In this document: in pieces, positions 34,606 to 46,517 of the stretch
Layout of the letters: each line of letters begins with the position of its first letter
How positions within the stretch are numbered: the first letter of the stretch is position 1
Origin: Hansfordia pulvinata
Lineage: Eukaryota > Ascomycota > Sordariomycetes > Xylariales
Assembly (NCBI GenBank): GCA_006538405.1
Contig: BJKQ01000005.1
Coordinates: 744,001-808,000 of the forward strand
Length of the DNA: 64,000 nucleotides
Direction: 5' to 3'
Made by a program: the position numbers and the translations under genes
Notes under the pieces: model-generated
Seen by the model: only the letters and a program-made list of their open reading frames with translations
Told to the model about the DNA's origin: nothing
Databases searched by the model: none

Positions 34606-37600
34606 TGGAAACGAGATCTAAAGGCATGACCTAACAGCGTGGACGAGAGAAGAGTCAAGACTATTGCATACCTAAAATAACTATACATGTACAAAGCAGA
34701 TGCTAAATCGAGCGGCGGGGTTCGTCAGCAGAGAGACGTTTCTTTTCGGAACCAGAATCGAGAGATTCCAAAGTGAACCATCATGACATGCACTTGCGGC
34801 TCCTTGCCCAGCGGCCAAACGACGACCCTCAGGGTTCGCAGCTCGCCTGGAGCGCGCTTTGGTAGTTTACGGCAGAAGACGAGACTCGGCGGATTGGGTT
34901 AGGTTGGGTTGGGATAGGAAGTCTGTACCACAAGTTGTTTATAGTGGAGCTCGGCCGGTCGGCCGCCCGCCTCGAGTTCGAACGAATCTCGAGCCTCGGG
35001 CTCGGGTCGAGACCGAATAGGTGAGTGAGTGGTGGTTCCCAATAAAGAGAGGCGGTGGCGGAACACACACACACAGACAAGTCTGGGACATCGCCGCCAC
35101 CCAACCCACCAAACCAACCTACGGGTACTCGTAAGCAGGGTTGGCCACCCTCTCGGCCGAAGTTGTCGCAGGCCCATCTTTTGTTCTCTCTATCCCCCCC
35201 CCCCCCTCCGCGCGCGCGGCCGCGCTCGCGCTGTGGCGTGCCGGTGGTGCGATGAGACTACCTTATATACCGTGTTGAGGCGCTGGTTCTGGCCGGGGCT
35301 TGTTTAAGGCCGCAGCGTGGCAACCAACCCGACCCCTGCTGTTCGTTGCATGTATCCGTGGCGCATCGGTATGTAAGACGATCGATCAAAAGAAGACCCC
35401 GTCGTTTCTCAAGAAATAAGGTTGCTTGCAAGGTGTAAGTAAGTACGAGTACAGGTAGTTTACTCCTGTGGTATTCGCAGATGTGCGGTAGGCCTGGCTG
35501 CCCACCAAAGGTCGATGAGTTTGCCGGCGCCAGCAACTTTGTAAATGGCGGCGCGGGAAGGGGTTCGGGACGCCGGGAGGATTACTTCAACCGGTACTCT
35601 CCACCGTTGCCTCCCCACGAAATCAAATACTAGTCAACCGAGTCGGCGACCAAGCCTCACGCCCGGAGACGGACTCGAGGACCGCTGGGGCAGGCGGAGA
35701 GGATTCCGAAGCTTATTTCTCTCGATTTTTGGAGTTTTGTACATCTTGCCACCTCTAGCCTTACCTGGCTGCTTAGTCGTCCTCGAGGGCCAACCTCGGG
35801 GTGAACGTGCAAGTCGATGGGTCGCGTGGCGGGCGCACTCAAGTACAACTCAGGTAATAAGTCCAAGTCCGGTGCCTTGGGTACTGTATGCACATGCACC
35901 CAAGTTTGCAGAAGAGACCGCGGCCGGGCGGTTCCACTCGCCACCCTGGGCTTTGTCTGCTGCTGACGATGATGACGAGTGGCTGAGGGCGCGCGAGTGG
36001 CCAACATTGGCGACGAGAAGGTTTAGTAACACCGCCTCCCCGCCTCCTTCCTTGTTAATCTTCGAGGGGCGGTGGCCAAGATTCCCGCATTCGGGCGCGA
36101 TCATACATGATATTTCACGAGTACTCGTGGGAAGCCTGATCGAGCATGCCTCTATATGCATACCTTCCTACCTTAGGTAGACGAGGTAATCGTAACTTGT
36201 AAGTGATGGACGTGGGGGAGTGGGGCTCTCGGGACTCTGGGATGCAACCCGGCTGGACGGTCTCTCGCTCAAAGTGCTTAACTTAGCCTTTTAGGCTCTC
36301 AAGGTTGACGGTCAGAACTCAGCGATTCGTCCTCGTACCTCCAGCCTTCAACGCCCAATTGAGAGGGCTTGGCTGGTGATTATTGGCCCGTCTTACAGAG
36401 AACTCACCTGATAGGTACCTGAATATACTCTATCTATCCGTAGGTACATACGCGGTACTCAAACGAAGCAGTGTTGCCTGGGGTGACGTAGTAATAAGGT
36501 GCCGTGACTAATGGCGAGAGCGGTGGCACCCGCGAGTCACACAGCAGCTACGGAGCACTCGGAATGGCGTGGGACGGCGGCTCGTACTCGGACCCGAACA
36601 CTGATGAAGAGAACAAGGCATCCCACCGAAAGGCTGTGCGCGCTGGGGCTGACCAACCTTTGCGGCGGTTGTGAGGCGAAAACGAGAGTCAGCCCTGCCA
36701 GTGTGGCCAAGCACCCAAGTTCAGAACGGCACCCACGTCCATGGATACCTGCCCGTGTACTGTCCATACCTATCTAAGGTACAGCCCGGGTGTAGGTACA
36801 TCCGTGGATGCACGAGTACGAGTACCTTAAGCAAGGCTAGCCGGGCGCTGAGGAATCTTTGCAACCCATGGATCCATTTGATGGTTGAGACCTCCGGCTA
36901 CCTCGGGTGTAGCGTTCTTGCTTACCTAACGTAATGTACTGAGATTAGGTACAGGTTGCAGCCTACATGTAGGTACCTACCAGGATTGGTACACCATCGC
37001 GAGAAAAGGTCGCCTCTTCCGAGTTTGGTATCTTTGATCCTCCCCCAGGCTTTCATCGTGTCGCCTCCATAACTTCTATACGAGCAGGTGCTCGTACTTG
37101 CCCACCTACTACCTACCTGAGGTACATCCATTGCGTCCCTCCTCACCGTACCTGACTTACAGGTTTGGATGGCAGCTGGAGTCAGTCAAGTCGGCGCCTC
37201 TCGCTTCATTCATCAACGCGTCCGGCCTGATGACTGAGCGATCGCCCAGGCCAGCGTGCAGTGCCCGTGAAAGACTCGTGCTGTGCTCGCGCGTGCTGCG
37301 TGATGGCCCGGGCCCTGGGTGGCGGCACTCCCTTCCATTCCAGCGTCAGGCACCCTGCCACACGCTACCACGGAGAGGCGAAGACCCGAGGCGATGTGCC
37401 CAAGCTCGAGGCCTGGCTGAATGCAGGCAAGGGGAGGGGGGGAGGCGGTACTTTAAACCAGCGACCAGAAGCCCCAGACCAAGATGGCGGTGGCGTGGCA
37501 TGCCGTGGCGCGGCATGCCTTGAGTCACTTGATGGAACTCGCTGGGCGTCATCGCATCGTTGGCGACCTCCCTGGCCACCCCGCCGCCTCCGCGCGACCC

Positions 37601-37928
37601 GACCTGGGTGCCTGCGGATCTCATAAGTCCCCATCCGCCCCCCTCCCCCTCCCCCTGCGCCCTGCCGCGCGAGGTCGGCTGAGCTCTCACGACCTGCACA
37701 GGCCCTCTCAGCCCCAGACAACGCAGGCGCCGGCGAGCTGCTAGCAGGAGGGAAGAGAAAAGCATCCAAGTTGGGTCTGGGGTAACACTTACATACCTAC
37801 CCTTTACATTTACCCCACGCACCTTTGCTCACGCGCACGGCACGGCACGGCAACACGCGTCGCCTCCTCATGCCGCGAAAACCAAAAGACATTGACCGTC
37901 ACACGGCAATGAGCCTCGCTGGCCGACC
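33966..37928. other. 4-kb intergenic region, no supported gene
   Basis: Holds a 25-base G run (34575-34599), the recurrent word (35126, 35444, 36817), the 14-bp perfect palindrome CACGAGTACTCGTG (36116-36129) and CTACCTTAGGTAG (36168-36180). An ATG frame at 35545-36180 (211 codons) lacks family resemblance and ends inside the motif-rich sequence; I do not accept it. Confidence 0.5.
34575..34599. repeat. Poly-G tract (25 G)
   Basis: Uninterrupted G run in non-coding DNA; the true length is uncertain given the other homopolymer problems in this window. Confidence 0.8.
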
Positions 37929-39311
37929 ATGCGGGCTGCGCGGGTGACTGCTTGGCTCGCCGCCGGGTCGTGCTGGTGGAGCCCGACGGCCACGGCGAGC
38001 CCCCTGGGCGGCCCACGGGAGTCAGGACACCGACTCCAAGCCAGGTACGGAGAAAAGAAAGAAAGAAAGAAAGAAAAAAAGGGACACCTCCCCGCGGAAG
38101 CGCACCGAGGGCATCCACCGCGCCCGTGGGCTGGCAGGGGGGAGGCGGGCGGATTAGTGGAAAGAAACCAAGAAACTGACTTCACCGTGGACGCAGATCG
38201 TGGACAACCAAAATCGAGTGCTTCCAGAAAGAGTGCTTCGCAGATCCTACCAGGTCTTACATGTCCAGCAACTTCAAAGGCTGGAGCAGCGGGGACATGA
38301 TCAAGGAGTGCAAGAAATGGTGCGAGGATAACTGGAGGAGTGCCAAGTACGCCAAGGGGCATTACCTGGGAGTCGTGCTCCCAGAGCTTTTGAAAGAAAA
38401 GCAAGAAGCAGACGCCAAGGACATGACAGGCTGGGAGGTCCAGAGGGACAAGTACGGTAACCCCGTGATGAACCCCTTCGACCCAACCCGCCCGCTCATG
38501 AAGCCGCCCCCGAGCGAGGACGAGCTGAGGGCAGCGCAGATGCTGAAGGACGAGGCGGAAGTGGCGAGACAGGCCAGGAAGAAGGCTCAGGGCGAGCGCG
38601 AGTTCCGGGAAAACCTCAAGAAAATGATGAAAGCAGACGCGGCGGCAGAGAGGAAGGCGGAATTGGAGAAGGCAAGGGAGAAGGAGAAGGAGAAGATCAA
38701 GCTGGCAAAGGCGAAGCAGAGGGAGAGGGAAAACAGACGCAAAAACAAGACGGCCGCGGCCGCCGCTGCGGCGGGAGGGGCTGCGGCAGTGAAGGGGAAC
38801 ACGGAGAGGAAAAAGCGACCGCCGGCCCCCACGGCGGAGGAGGTGCCGGATGAGGGCGAAGCCGAGCCGGTCAAGGCCGCGGGGCTGGGAGTCGGGGCGG
38901 CGCCGCCCAGGGCGGTGGCGATGATGTGCCGGCGGCATCGCCAAAGAAGACGCCGACGTCGAAAGGATCAACCGGGCCAGCCAAAGAGCAGGTACCGGAG
39001 CGACCGCCGAGGAAAAATACCAGACCGTCGACACAGACGAGCCACAGCGGTCAGCGCCCGAGGAGACCAGGCCGGAGAAGATGCCGTCGGTGAGGGATAT
39101 CGTCGAGGGCTTGTCGAACGAGGACTACGAGAGGTACAAAAGAACGCCACCTGGCGAATGGTTCGACAATGGAAAGGTTAAGTTCCAGAAGCCGGAGCCG
39201 TTGTCTTCGGGCCTGAAGCCCGCGAAGGTGCGGACGTCGACCATCCGGGTAAAAAGGCCGCCCGCGAACGAGGGCTTCTTCTCAAAGTTTTTTAGCGGGC
39301 GGAGTGGTTAA
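37929..39311 (+). CDS. Charged coiled-coil protein of unknown function (one frameshift)
   Basis: I do not recognise this protein. The best model has exon 1 37929-38044, exon 2 38197-38991 and exon 3 39048-39311, with introns GTACGG...GACGCAG and GTACCG...CCACAG. One base must be added in the G4 run 38881-38884; the total is then exactly 392 codons including stop. The N-terminal part is rich in Trp and Cys (WTTKIECFQKECFADP, KECKKWCEDNW). Residues around 120-210 form a long Lys/Glu/Arg helix, probably a coiled coil, then an Ala/Pro-rich stretch. The C-terminus has VRDIVEGLSNEDYERYKR and PPGEWFDNGKVKFQKP. No signal peptide or membrane helix is evident. The 5' end is the weakest part; an alternative start is ATG 38261, 21 codons into exon 2. 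Confidence 0.6.
38047..38082. repeat. (AAAG)n tract in intron
   Basis: A purine-only AAAG repeat just inside the proposed first intron of the coiled-coil gene. Confidence 0.8.
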
Positions 39312-40824
39312 AGCGAAGAGAGGGGAAGAAGAAAAAAGTTGAAGAAAAAAAAAAAAAGAAAGGAAAGGAACGCATCGCTACGAGTTCGCAAACGTACTTA
39401 CTTAGGGAAACCATAGAAACTTGATCTTCATTGAATATACCGCATACATAGCTCGCTCATGACTCTTTGTCCCTTCCAAGCAACGGCCTGTGTCTTGAAC
39501 AGTGACTGTGCCGGTGACGATTACGAGGAAGAGTGAAGTTGTGGGCGGTGCTGCTCTCATCTTAATGCGGCAGCCATCAAGAAGGTAGGGAGAATTATAA
39601 GTGCGTGAGCAAACCATGTGTGCTTTGCAAGATTGGGACGTGGTCAAGGGTCACAGCCAGTTCCATGCGGCCTTTTGAGTCTCTGCTGCCTTGGGTTACA
39701 GTGAGTGGCAAGGAATTCAAGACTTATGAAAAATGGCGAACCATCTTAACCTGACTTACTTGTGTACCTAATAGACAGGGTTCACTGCGCTCACTGAACG
39801 TCCCGTGTGACACGGTGCCCGTAACGCGGTCAGCAGGTTGAGAACGATACTGGTTAATGCCCGGGGGGTCGTTCACTCTATTGGTGTGGCACGGGCAATG
39901 GTCCTTCGATTCCACAGGTATATTCATAAACGCTGAGCTCAACGCAGAGGCCCCTCTCACTCGTACTTACCTCAACCTCCTATGCATACTGGAAGTCGCT
40001 TTCTTCAAGTCTTCAGGATCCCAGCCCGGCCCCCCTCGCTGGCCGAACCTCGCCGCAGTGCACAGTCAACGGCACCCGTCACTGGCCACGAATTATTTAA
40101 CACAGTCGAGAACGACTGGACAAAGGTGTTCTACAGAGTTCTAACAGGCATGGTTTCTGCTTTTCTCGGTTCTTCCATCTGTCCAGATCGACCGACCGAC
40201 CGACCGACCAGGTTTCACGGATTTGAAAGAGGTGTGGGGTTCTGAGGACCTGCTTCTTCTTCTTTCTTTCTTCTTACGCGTACGAGCCCAGCGAGGCAGC
40301 TCATTGGCACGTGTACGCGTATTGTACATGCAATGGGATCATCCGCGCCCGGCCGGCAGGCTGGTCAGCTTTCGCTCTCATGACTTTGATTCACTGGTGC
40401 CTTGCGCGAGGCTTGCGCGGCGAAGTCCTCGTTGGGAACCGGAAATGGAAAGATGGGTTGCGGTGTTTTTATCTCTTCTGTGCTGGCGTCATTCTCTTAT
40501 TATGATTTCCATCGGCGACTGCGGTCGAGTTTAATAAGAGGGATAACATGACGAGGCACAGTCGGCGATGGTAAGTTGACTTGATATTGGAACATGGAAC
40601 TGCCCGCAGCACTGTTATATGCACGTGGAGGTACTTGAGAGTGTTGTATCGTCTACATCATGTACTTGAATACATGTAGACTGGACGTGTGGTCCTTTCT
40701 AGCAGCACGAGTACCCGGCAGTCAGGCACATGTAGCGTCCGATGTACCCACCTAACTTACCGGCTGTACCTCGACCTCAGAAGAGGTTGGCGCCTCGCTT
40801 CCACACCGCATCGCTGCATCGCAT

Positions 40825-40856
<32 letters not shown>

Positions 40857-40990
40857 TCCCACCTCCCACCTGCTAACCTGGACCGACCGCCGCCCCCGAA
40901 TCCGCTCCTCTCCCTCTCCCACTCCCACTCCCATCCGCCCCGACAGACACGCCCGCGTCTCGGCCGCATGGAGCCCCGAGACACCTCCCA
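39312..40990. other. Intergenic region upstream of HAUS6
   Basis: Contains a GACC tetranucleotide repeat (about 40190-40210) and, near the end, CCCACCG/CCCACCT repeats (about 40830-40870) in the pyrimidine-rich leader of HAUS6. An out-of-frame ATG at 40968 starts a short upstream frame that overlaps the HAUS6 start. Confidence 0.6.
40190..40210. repeat. (GACC)n tetranucleotide repeat
   Basis: Five GACC units in direct succession. Confidence 0.88.
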
Positions 40991-43352
40991 ATGTCCCTTG
41001 CCCTCCAGCAGACTCGCTCCCGCTCTCTGCGCAGCCCTGCCAAGGCCGCCCTGAACCCCGGCACCGGCACCGGCACTGCCACCGGCACCGGCTCCAGCGC
41101 CGCCACCACCACCACCACCACCACCACCAAGACCAACAATGGCGCCGACGCGTCCCGACCGTCCCCCGCCGCGTCCAGCGCGCCAACCGTCATCCCCTCC
41201 TCCGCCTCCCACGTCCTCCTCTTCCTGACCAACCTGCGCCTTCTCGACCTCGACCAGGAGCCCGACTGGCCCGGCATCACCCCGGCCACCTTCGCCGCCC
41301 GAGACGCCCCCGGCGCCGGCGGCCAGAAGCACCGCATCCACGCCGTCGAGTGGGCCCTTTACCAGCTCTTCCTGCTCTGGGACCCCCACGACACGCACGC
41401 CAAGCTGCGTCCCTTCTTCCCGCCCCCCGACCAGGTCCAGTCCATCAACCTGCGCGCCGCCCTGCTCCGCGCCCTCGAGCACGCCAAGCGCAGCGGCGTC
41501 CTCGGCCGCGATGCCGTCATCCGCAAGACCATGCTCGACGAGTGCAAGGGCGACAGGTTCGAGGAGGTCCTCGCCGTCTTCTCCTCCGCCGTCCTCAAGA
41601 AGCTCGTCGCCGAGCGCTCCCTCAACTCGGGCCTCGAGTACCGCCACACCTGGTCCGAGAAGATCGCCCTCGAGAACCGCGGCTACTCGGGCGACCGCAC
41701 CCACCTCAACGCCCTGCTGCTCGCCCACAAGGCCTCCCTGCGCGCCCTCCTCGCCCGCAAGGACGACGCCCGCCACCGCTACCGCGACTTCCAGGACCTG
41801 CTGGCCCTCAAGGAGCGCGGCCTGGCCCGCCGCCACGAGCAGGCCAAGGACGCCGCCAGCCAGGTCCAGCACGCCCCGTCTCCCGCCTCGCTCGCGACCA
41901 CGCCCGCCGCACCCTGACCACCAACTGGACGGGCCACGACGCCTGGGTCGACGCGCTTCTCTACGACAACACCAACCCCACCAAGGGCGGGCTCCTCGGC
42001 TCCTCCTTCTCCGACGTCTGGGCCGGCGTCGAGGCCGGCCGCATCTCCGACATGGAAAGCCAGGACGTCGGCCTGCTGGACCAGCTGGAGCAGCGCGTGC
42101 GCCACCAGCGGGCGCGGCTGGATCGGTGGGACGGCTTCCGCAAGAAGATGTTTGGCGACAGCCCGCGGCCAAGCCGCGGGTCGCGCAAGACGAGAAGCCG
42201 CCCGAGCCCCGGCGCCTGGACTTCACGGCCCATCGCGCGCTGCGGCTCGACCCGGCGGAGGAGCGCAAGCTCGCAAGAGTTGACGACGGCGACGCCCCCC
42301 AGAGTACGCTGCTCTCCTCGGGAACATGGAGAAGGGTCTAAGCGACGCGTCCAAAGTCTCCGTGCCGGACTTTGCCAAGCTGCTGGGCTCTTCACGAGCC
42401 AGGCCCATACCGGGCGTCACCCGCGGTCTTGACGTGCCCACAACCACCGCCGAGCTCAGCTCGGACCACAGCGAGTGGGAAGACGAGCCCGAGGCGCTGC
42501 CCCAGCCAGCTCCCAGACCTTCCATGCCTATCGGCAGGCCAGCCCGGTCTGCGTCGATTGATCCCAAGCCCGGCGCCGCCAGTCGCCAGATCCCGCGGGC
42601 CCAGGCGAGCGACCACCGCCGCACGCGCAGTACCAAGGCGGACGTGTCACCAGATATGCAGGCCGAGGCTGCCCCCTTGGCGAGTGTGTCTGGGGAAGCA
42701 AACCAACGCGTCGTTTCGAAGACCCGCCTCCGACGACCATCTCAGAAGGGGAGCCAGATGTGTTTACATCGTCTACCACACCACCCGCACCCCTTGCGAA
42801 TACCCAGGGGGGGCTGAGCACCCTGTGCCTGAACCGGTCTCCCCAACGCAAGCACAGGCGGACGAAATCCTGGCGTCCATGTCCAACACGTCTCCGTCCC
42901 CGGTCAAGATGCCGCGGCAGACTCTGTCGCTCGAAGAGAGAACCCGGATGTCCATGATGCGGAACCCGCCCATGGGCGGCGACGAGGCCAGCGAAGCCTC
43001 GCACGCTTCGAGACCCAGGGCCGGCAGGCCCAGCACCAGCTTCCAGCTCGAGACGGACGACAACGGGGAGGAGGATCTGGTGGCGCGGACGCGGCGGTCG
43101 ATGGCGGGGTTCGAAGCCGCGCGGCAGAAGGCGCAGATGGACAGGAGGAGGTCCCAGAGGCAGAGCAGGGCGCTCCCCAGGAAGGAGAGCTACTTTCCCC
43201 GGCTGGAAGAGGAGGAAGTCGGAGACGTGTCGGTTGCGGAGGGGCTGATGGAGACGGCGCAGGACGACATGGAGGCCGTGTTCAAGAGCCGACCGCGGAT
43301 CAAGACTAGCCCAGCGCCCAGTCCTTTCAAGGGCATGACGGCAGAAGAGTGA
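40991..43352 (+). CDS. HAUS6: HAUS augmin-like complex subunit 6 (five frameshifts)
   Basis: Augmin recruits gamma-tubulin to existing spindle microtubules so that new ones branch from them; subunit 6 contacts the gamma-tubulin complex. After a Thr/Gly-rich N-terminus, the HAUS6 N-terminal domain begins near residue 72 (SHVLLFLTNLRLLDLDQEPDWPG) and continues with HAVEWALYQLFLLWDP, KTMLDECKGDRFEEVLAVFS and LARDHARRTLTTNW. The C-terminal half is disordered, Ser/Pro/Arg-rich, with SLEERTRMSMM and ARTRRSMAGFEAARQKAQ. The coding frame steps by -1 five times, at the G/C runs 41874-41877, 42162-42168, 42295-42300, 42692-42695 and 42807-42813. Adding one base at each gives 789 codons including stop with no internal stop. 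No intron is needed. I treat the breaks as probable sequencing errors. Confidence 0.85.
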
Positions 43353-43993
43353 ATACAACGACAACAAGGTTCGTCCGTCTACAACACAGTGATGCTCCTG
43401 GTGTTAGGGGACGTAACGCGAGGCCGTTTGAGTATCGACAAGTGACTCCGATTGCTCTCTATATCAACTCCGTGTAAGACGGCATTGTGGCGAGTCTTAC
43501 TCCGTGTATAACCCATCCTAATAAACCCCCCCCAAAAAAATAGAAAGAAAAAGCCCCCCAATGGCCGTGGACAAAACGCCGGCGCTTCCCTCTATATTCA
43601 AATCAGAAACCCCAGTGCCCTCTCTCGCACCCTTGTGATGCATTCTGCCCGGGCGGTGGCCTGTCGATTCGCCCCACCCCTGCAGACAGGACTGTCTTAT
43701 GGTAACGCCTCGCCAAAGAAAGGACGAGAAAAGGGAAGAAAAGAAAAGGAAAAAGGGGGCAATCGTGGCCAAGAGAGAGACAAGGGGGAAGATCTTTTCT
43801 CAACCCACAGAAACAAAGGGAACAGAGAGAGAGACAAGCTGCCCCGGAGGTGTCTCAGGTCGGAGAGCAGACCCGGGGGCGCCAGTTGAAACGTTTTTTT
43901 GTCCCTCGAGCTTCCTTTTCCTAGAAACTCGAGCTTCCTTGTCCTGGAAAAGAGAAGAAGAAAAAAAAGAAGAAGAAGAAAAGTAACGCAACA
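43353..43993. other. Convergent intergenic region HAUS6 / NHA1
   Basis: The 3' UTRs of the two genes. It has a C/A homopolymer stretch (about 43527-43560) and a short direct repeat, CTCGAGCTTCCTT, at about 43906 and 43929. No gene seen. Confidence 0.6.
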
Positions 43994-46517
43994 TCAAGCG
44001 GCCGAGCCCAGCTTCCTCAGGCTGGCCTCGCGCATGTGCGCCCTGATCTTGGCGCGGTGGACCGGGTCCGGGTGGTCCCAGCTGTCGCGGGGGTCGTCCT
44101 CGCGGCAGCCGCCGATGATGTGCGGGAGGGCGTGCCCTTGTTCCTCATCCCGCTCCTCCGCGATGGTTCCCTGCGGCGGGGCGGGGCGGGGGCGGCGAGA
44201 GGAGGACGGTGCGGCGGTGGTTCGGCTCGGGGCGGCTGAAGCGGTTGTACGCGACGAAGTATTGCTCCTCCGTGCCCGTGTCAATCAGCCTCGCGTTGGC
44301 GGGGAGGGGCGCGGCGGCGCTCTTGCGGGGCACCTGGACGGCGTCGGAGTGGACCTGGCGGACGCCGCGCCAGGCGTAGGCGGCGTTGAGGAAGGGGATG
44401 GACAGGCCGTGGACGAGGACGCTGAGGAGGACGAGGGACCAGACGGCCGGGGTCAGGGCGCGCAGGAGGGCGGCCTCCCCGGGGAGGCCAGGTGCGGAGG
44501 GGGCAGGAGGTGCTTCGCCTGCTCGGCGTAGAAGATGGCGCCTATGCCTATGGGGCCGAACTGCCAGTTGCGCCCGTTAGCACAGATGGAGAGCGGGAGA
44601 GGGGGAGAGGGAGAGGGAGGGATAGAAGAGAGAAGAGAGGCGAATGAGCTTACGTAACCCATGAACAGAGCCTCCTTCCAGTCGGCGACGCAGGAGGGCA
44701 TGGCGCGGTAGCAGGCCATGACGGCGGGGATGCGGCGCAGGGTCAGGACCAGGGCGCCGAGGGCCAGAAGGCGGCCGGCAGTGATGCCCGTGGTGATGCC
44801 CGTGTCCGGGTCCGGGTCCGGGTCGTGGAAGTCGGCCCAGGGACGGCGACGCCGACGTACATGAAGCCGGCGAGGGTCAGCATGGCGTTGACGGGCGAGG
44901 AGGAGGACCCGCCCCCGCCGTCGGGCTGCCGGTCGTCGGCCTCGCGGAGGTACGCGCCGTCCCAGTTGAGGGCGACGCCCGCGACGAAGCAGGCGAAGTG
45001 CTCGTCGGTGCCTAGGCAGCCGCATACGCCGGTTATGAAGAGCTGTTTTTGAAGGGGGAGGTCAGTAATGGGGTATTGAGGCTGAAAGGGGGGGGGGGGG
45101 GGGGGGGGGGGGGGTCAGAGGGGAAAGAAGGAGGAGAGAAAGAAAAGAAAAGAAAAGGATCAAAAAAAGAAGAAGAAAAGGGACATCATCCAAAGTGGTC
45201 AGATGATAAGAGAGAGAAGGGGGAGAAAGAAAAACTCACAGCCAAAGCCACCGGGAACAGAGCATAGCTGTCGTCGTCGATCCAGCGGCGGCGCAGGCAG
45301 TGCTTGATGAGCTTGCCGCCGCCGAGCCCGATGGCGGCGCCGATGGGGACGGACATGAGGACGACGTACAGCCAGGTCTCGACGACCCAGGTGCGCAGGG
45401 CGACGGCGACGCCACCGCCGCGCCGCCCGACCTCGGCGGCGGCGACCTCGGCGGCGCGCCTGGCGACGTCGTGGGCGTACTCGGCGATGCCCTGCTCCTC
45501 GTCGGCGGCCGCGGCGGCGGGGCGCTCGCCGCCCTCGCCCACCTTGTCGGCGACCTCGGCGTGGCGCATGAGGAAGACGGCGAGGGTGAGGAAGGGGTAG
45601 CCGAAGCCGTCGTTGGCGGCGGCCTCGGCGGAGATGAGCTCGCGCAGGGGGCGGCGGACGTACTTGTCGGCGAAGGGCCCCTTGGCGATGGCCTGGGACA
45701 GGACCGGGTCGGTGCTGGTGAAGCAGGCGCCGACGGCGAGGGCGGCGAGCCCCGACAGGCGCGGGATCGTGGCCAGCACGGCGGCCGACGAGGCCAGCCA
45801 CGAGAGCGTCATGACGGGCAGCAGCAGCAGGGCCATCTCGCGCCACCGCCGGCACGCGTACCGCGCGGGGAGCTCGCTGCCCGCCTTGAGGATCTGCACC
45901 GCGATCACCACCTTGGTCACCCCCGTCGTCACCGCGCTGCGCTGCTCCTCCGTCAGGCTGCCCGGCCCCCACTGCGCCGCGTCGAGGAGCCTGCCGGCCG
46001 CCGGGCCCAGGACGATGCCGGCTATCACGATGGGGACTGGGATGATGTCGTCCGTGTTAGCGACGAGGGGAAGGGGGAGAGAGAGGCACCGACGACCATG
46101 ATGATGATGGCGACGACAAGGTGTATGTGTGTGTGACACACGGAACAAGACAGGGAAAGGAAACACGTACGGGCTTCTCCCACAAACCACCTATGCTTGA
46201 GCAGGACGGAAACGACGCCGAAGAAGAAAGTGAAGCAGCCTGCTCGACGACGACGACGACGACGACGCCGCCAAGAATCGTTAGCATCATCGCCCGTCAC
46301 GTCACGTCACCAACCAGTCTTCGTCTGATCGTCGCAGAAGAGCCCGCATGTGCCGCCAAGAGTTTGTGCCAGTCTGCCAAGCCTCAGGGCGGAACAGGGG
46401 CGGGCGTGTTACTCGTAGGAGGGCCACGGAGGGGCACACAGCACAGGGGAGAGAGGGGCACAACCCACCAACGACTGCAATGGAGACATTGAGCTGGTCC
46501 ACGTCGAGCGTAGGCAT
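43994..46517 (-). CDS. NHA1: Plasma-membrane Na+(K+)/H+ antiporter, Nha1 type (frameshifts)
   Basis: Nha1/Sod2 antiporters export Na+ and K+ in exchange for protons and set salt tolerance and pH. Five exons fit in phase: 46517-46469, 46239-46171, 46036-45240, 45042-44654 and 44560-43994. The start MPTLDVDQLNVSIAVVG is the family N-terminus, and FTFFFGVVSVLLKHRWFVGEALPIVIAGIVLGP is rebuilt across two junctions. Key sites are FTSTDPVLSQAI and AEAAANDGFGYPFLTL (ion-binding aspartates), then GTDEHFACFVAGVALNWDG and GPIGIGAIFYAEQ. The final PHIIGGCREDDPRDSWDHPD tail is far shorter than in yeast Nha1. Frames break at 44840-44842, 44477-44484 and within the C-rich stretch 44174-44197 (minus strand), again beside G/C runs. 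Corrected length is about 624 residues. Intron 3 holds a 27-base G run. Confidence 0.91.
45088..45114. repeat. Poly-G tract (27 G) in NHA1 intron
   Basis: On the coding (minus) strand this is a C27 run between the donor (GTGAGT, 45239) and acceptor (AACAG, 45043) of the third intron. Confidence 0.8.

Noticed and set aside
35545..36180. 211-codon ATG frame with a hydrophobic segment
   Set aside because: No splice context, TATA or homology recognised, and it ends in the CGAGTACTCG motif region.
40757..42268. 503-codon open frame on the minus strand
   Set aside because: Antisense shadow of HAUS6 with Gly/Arg/Ala-rich low-complexity translation.
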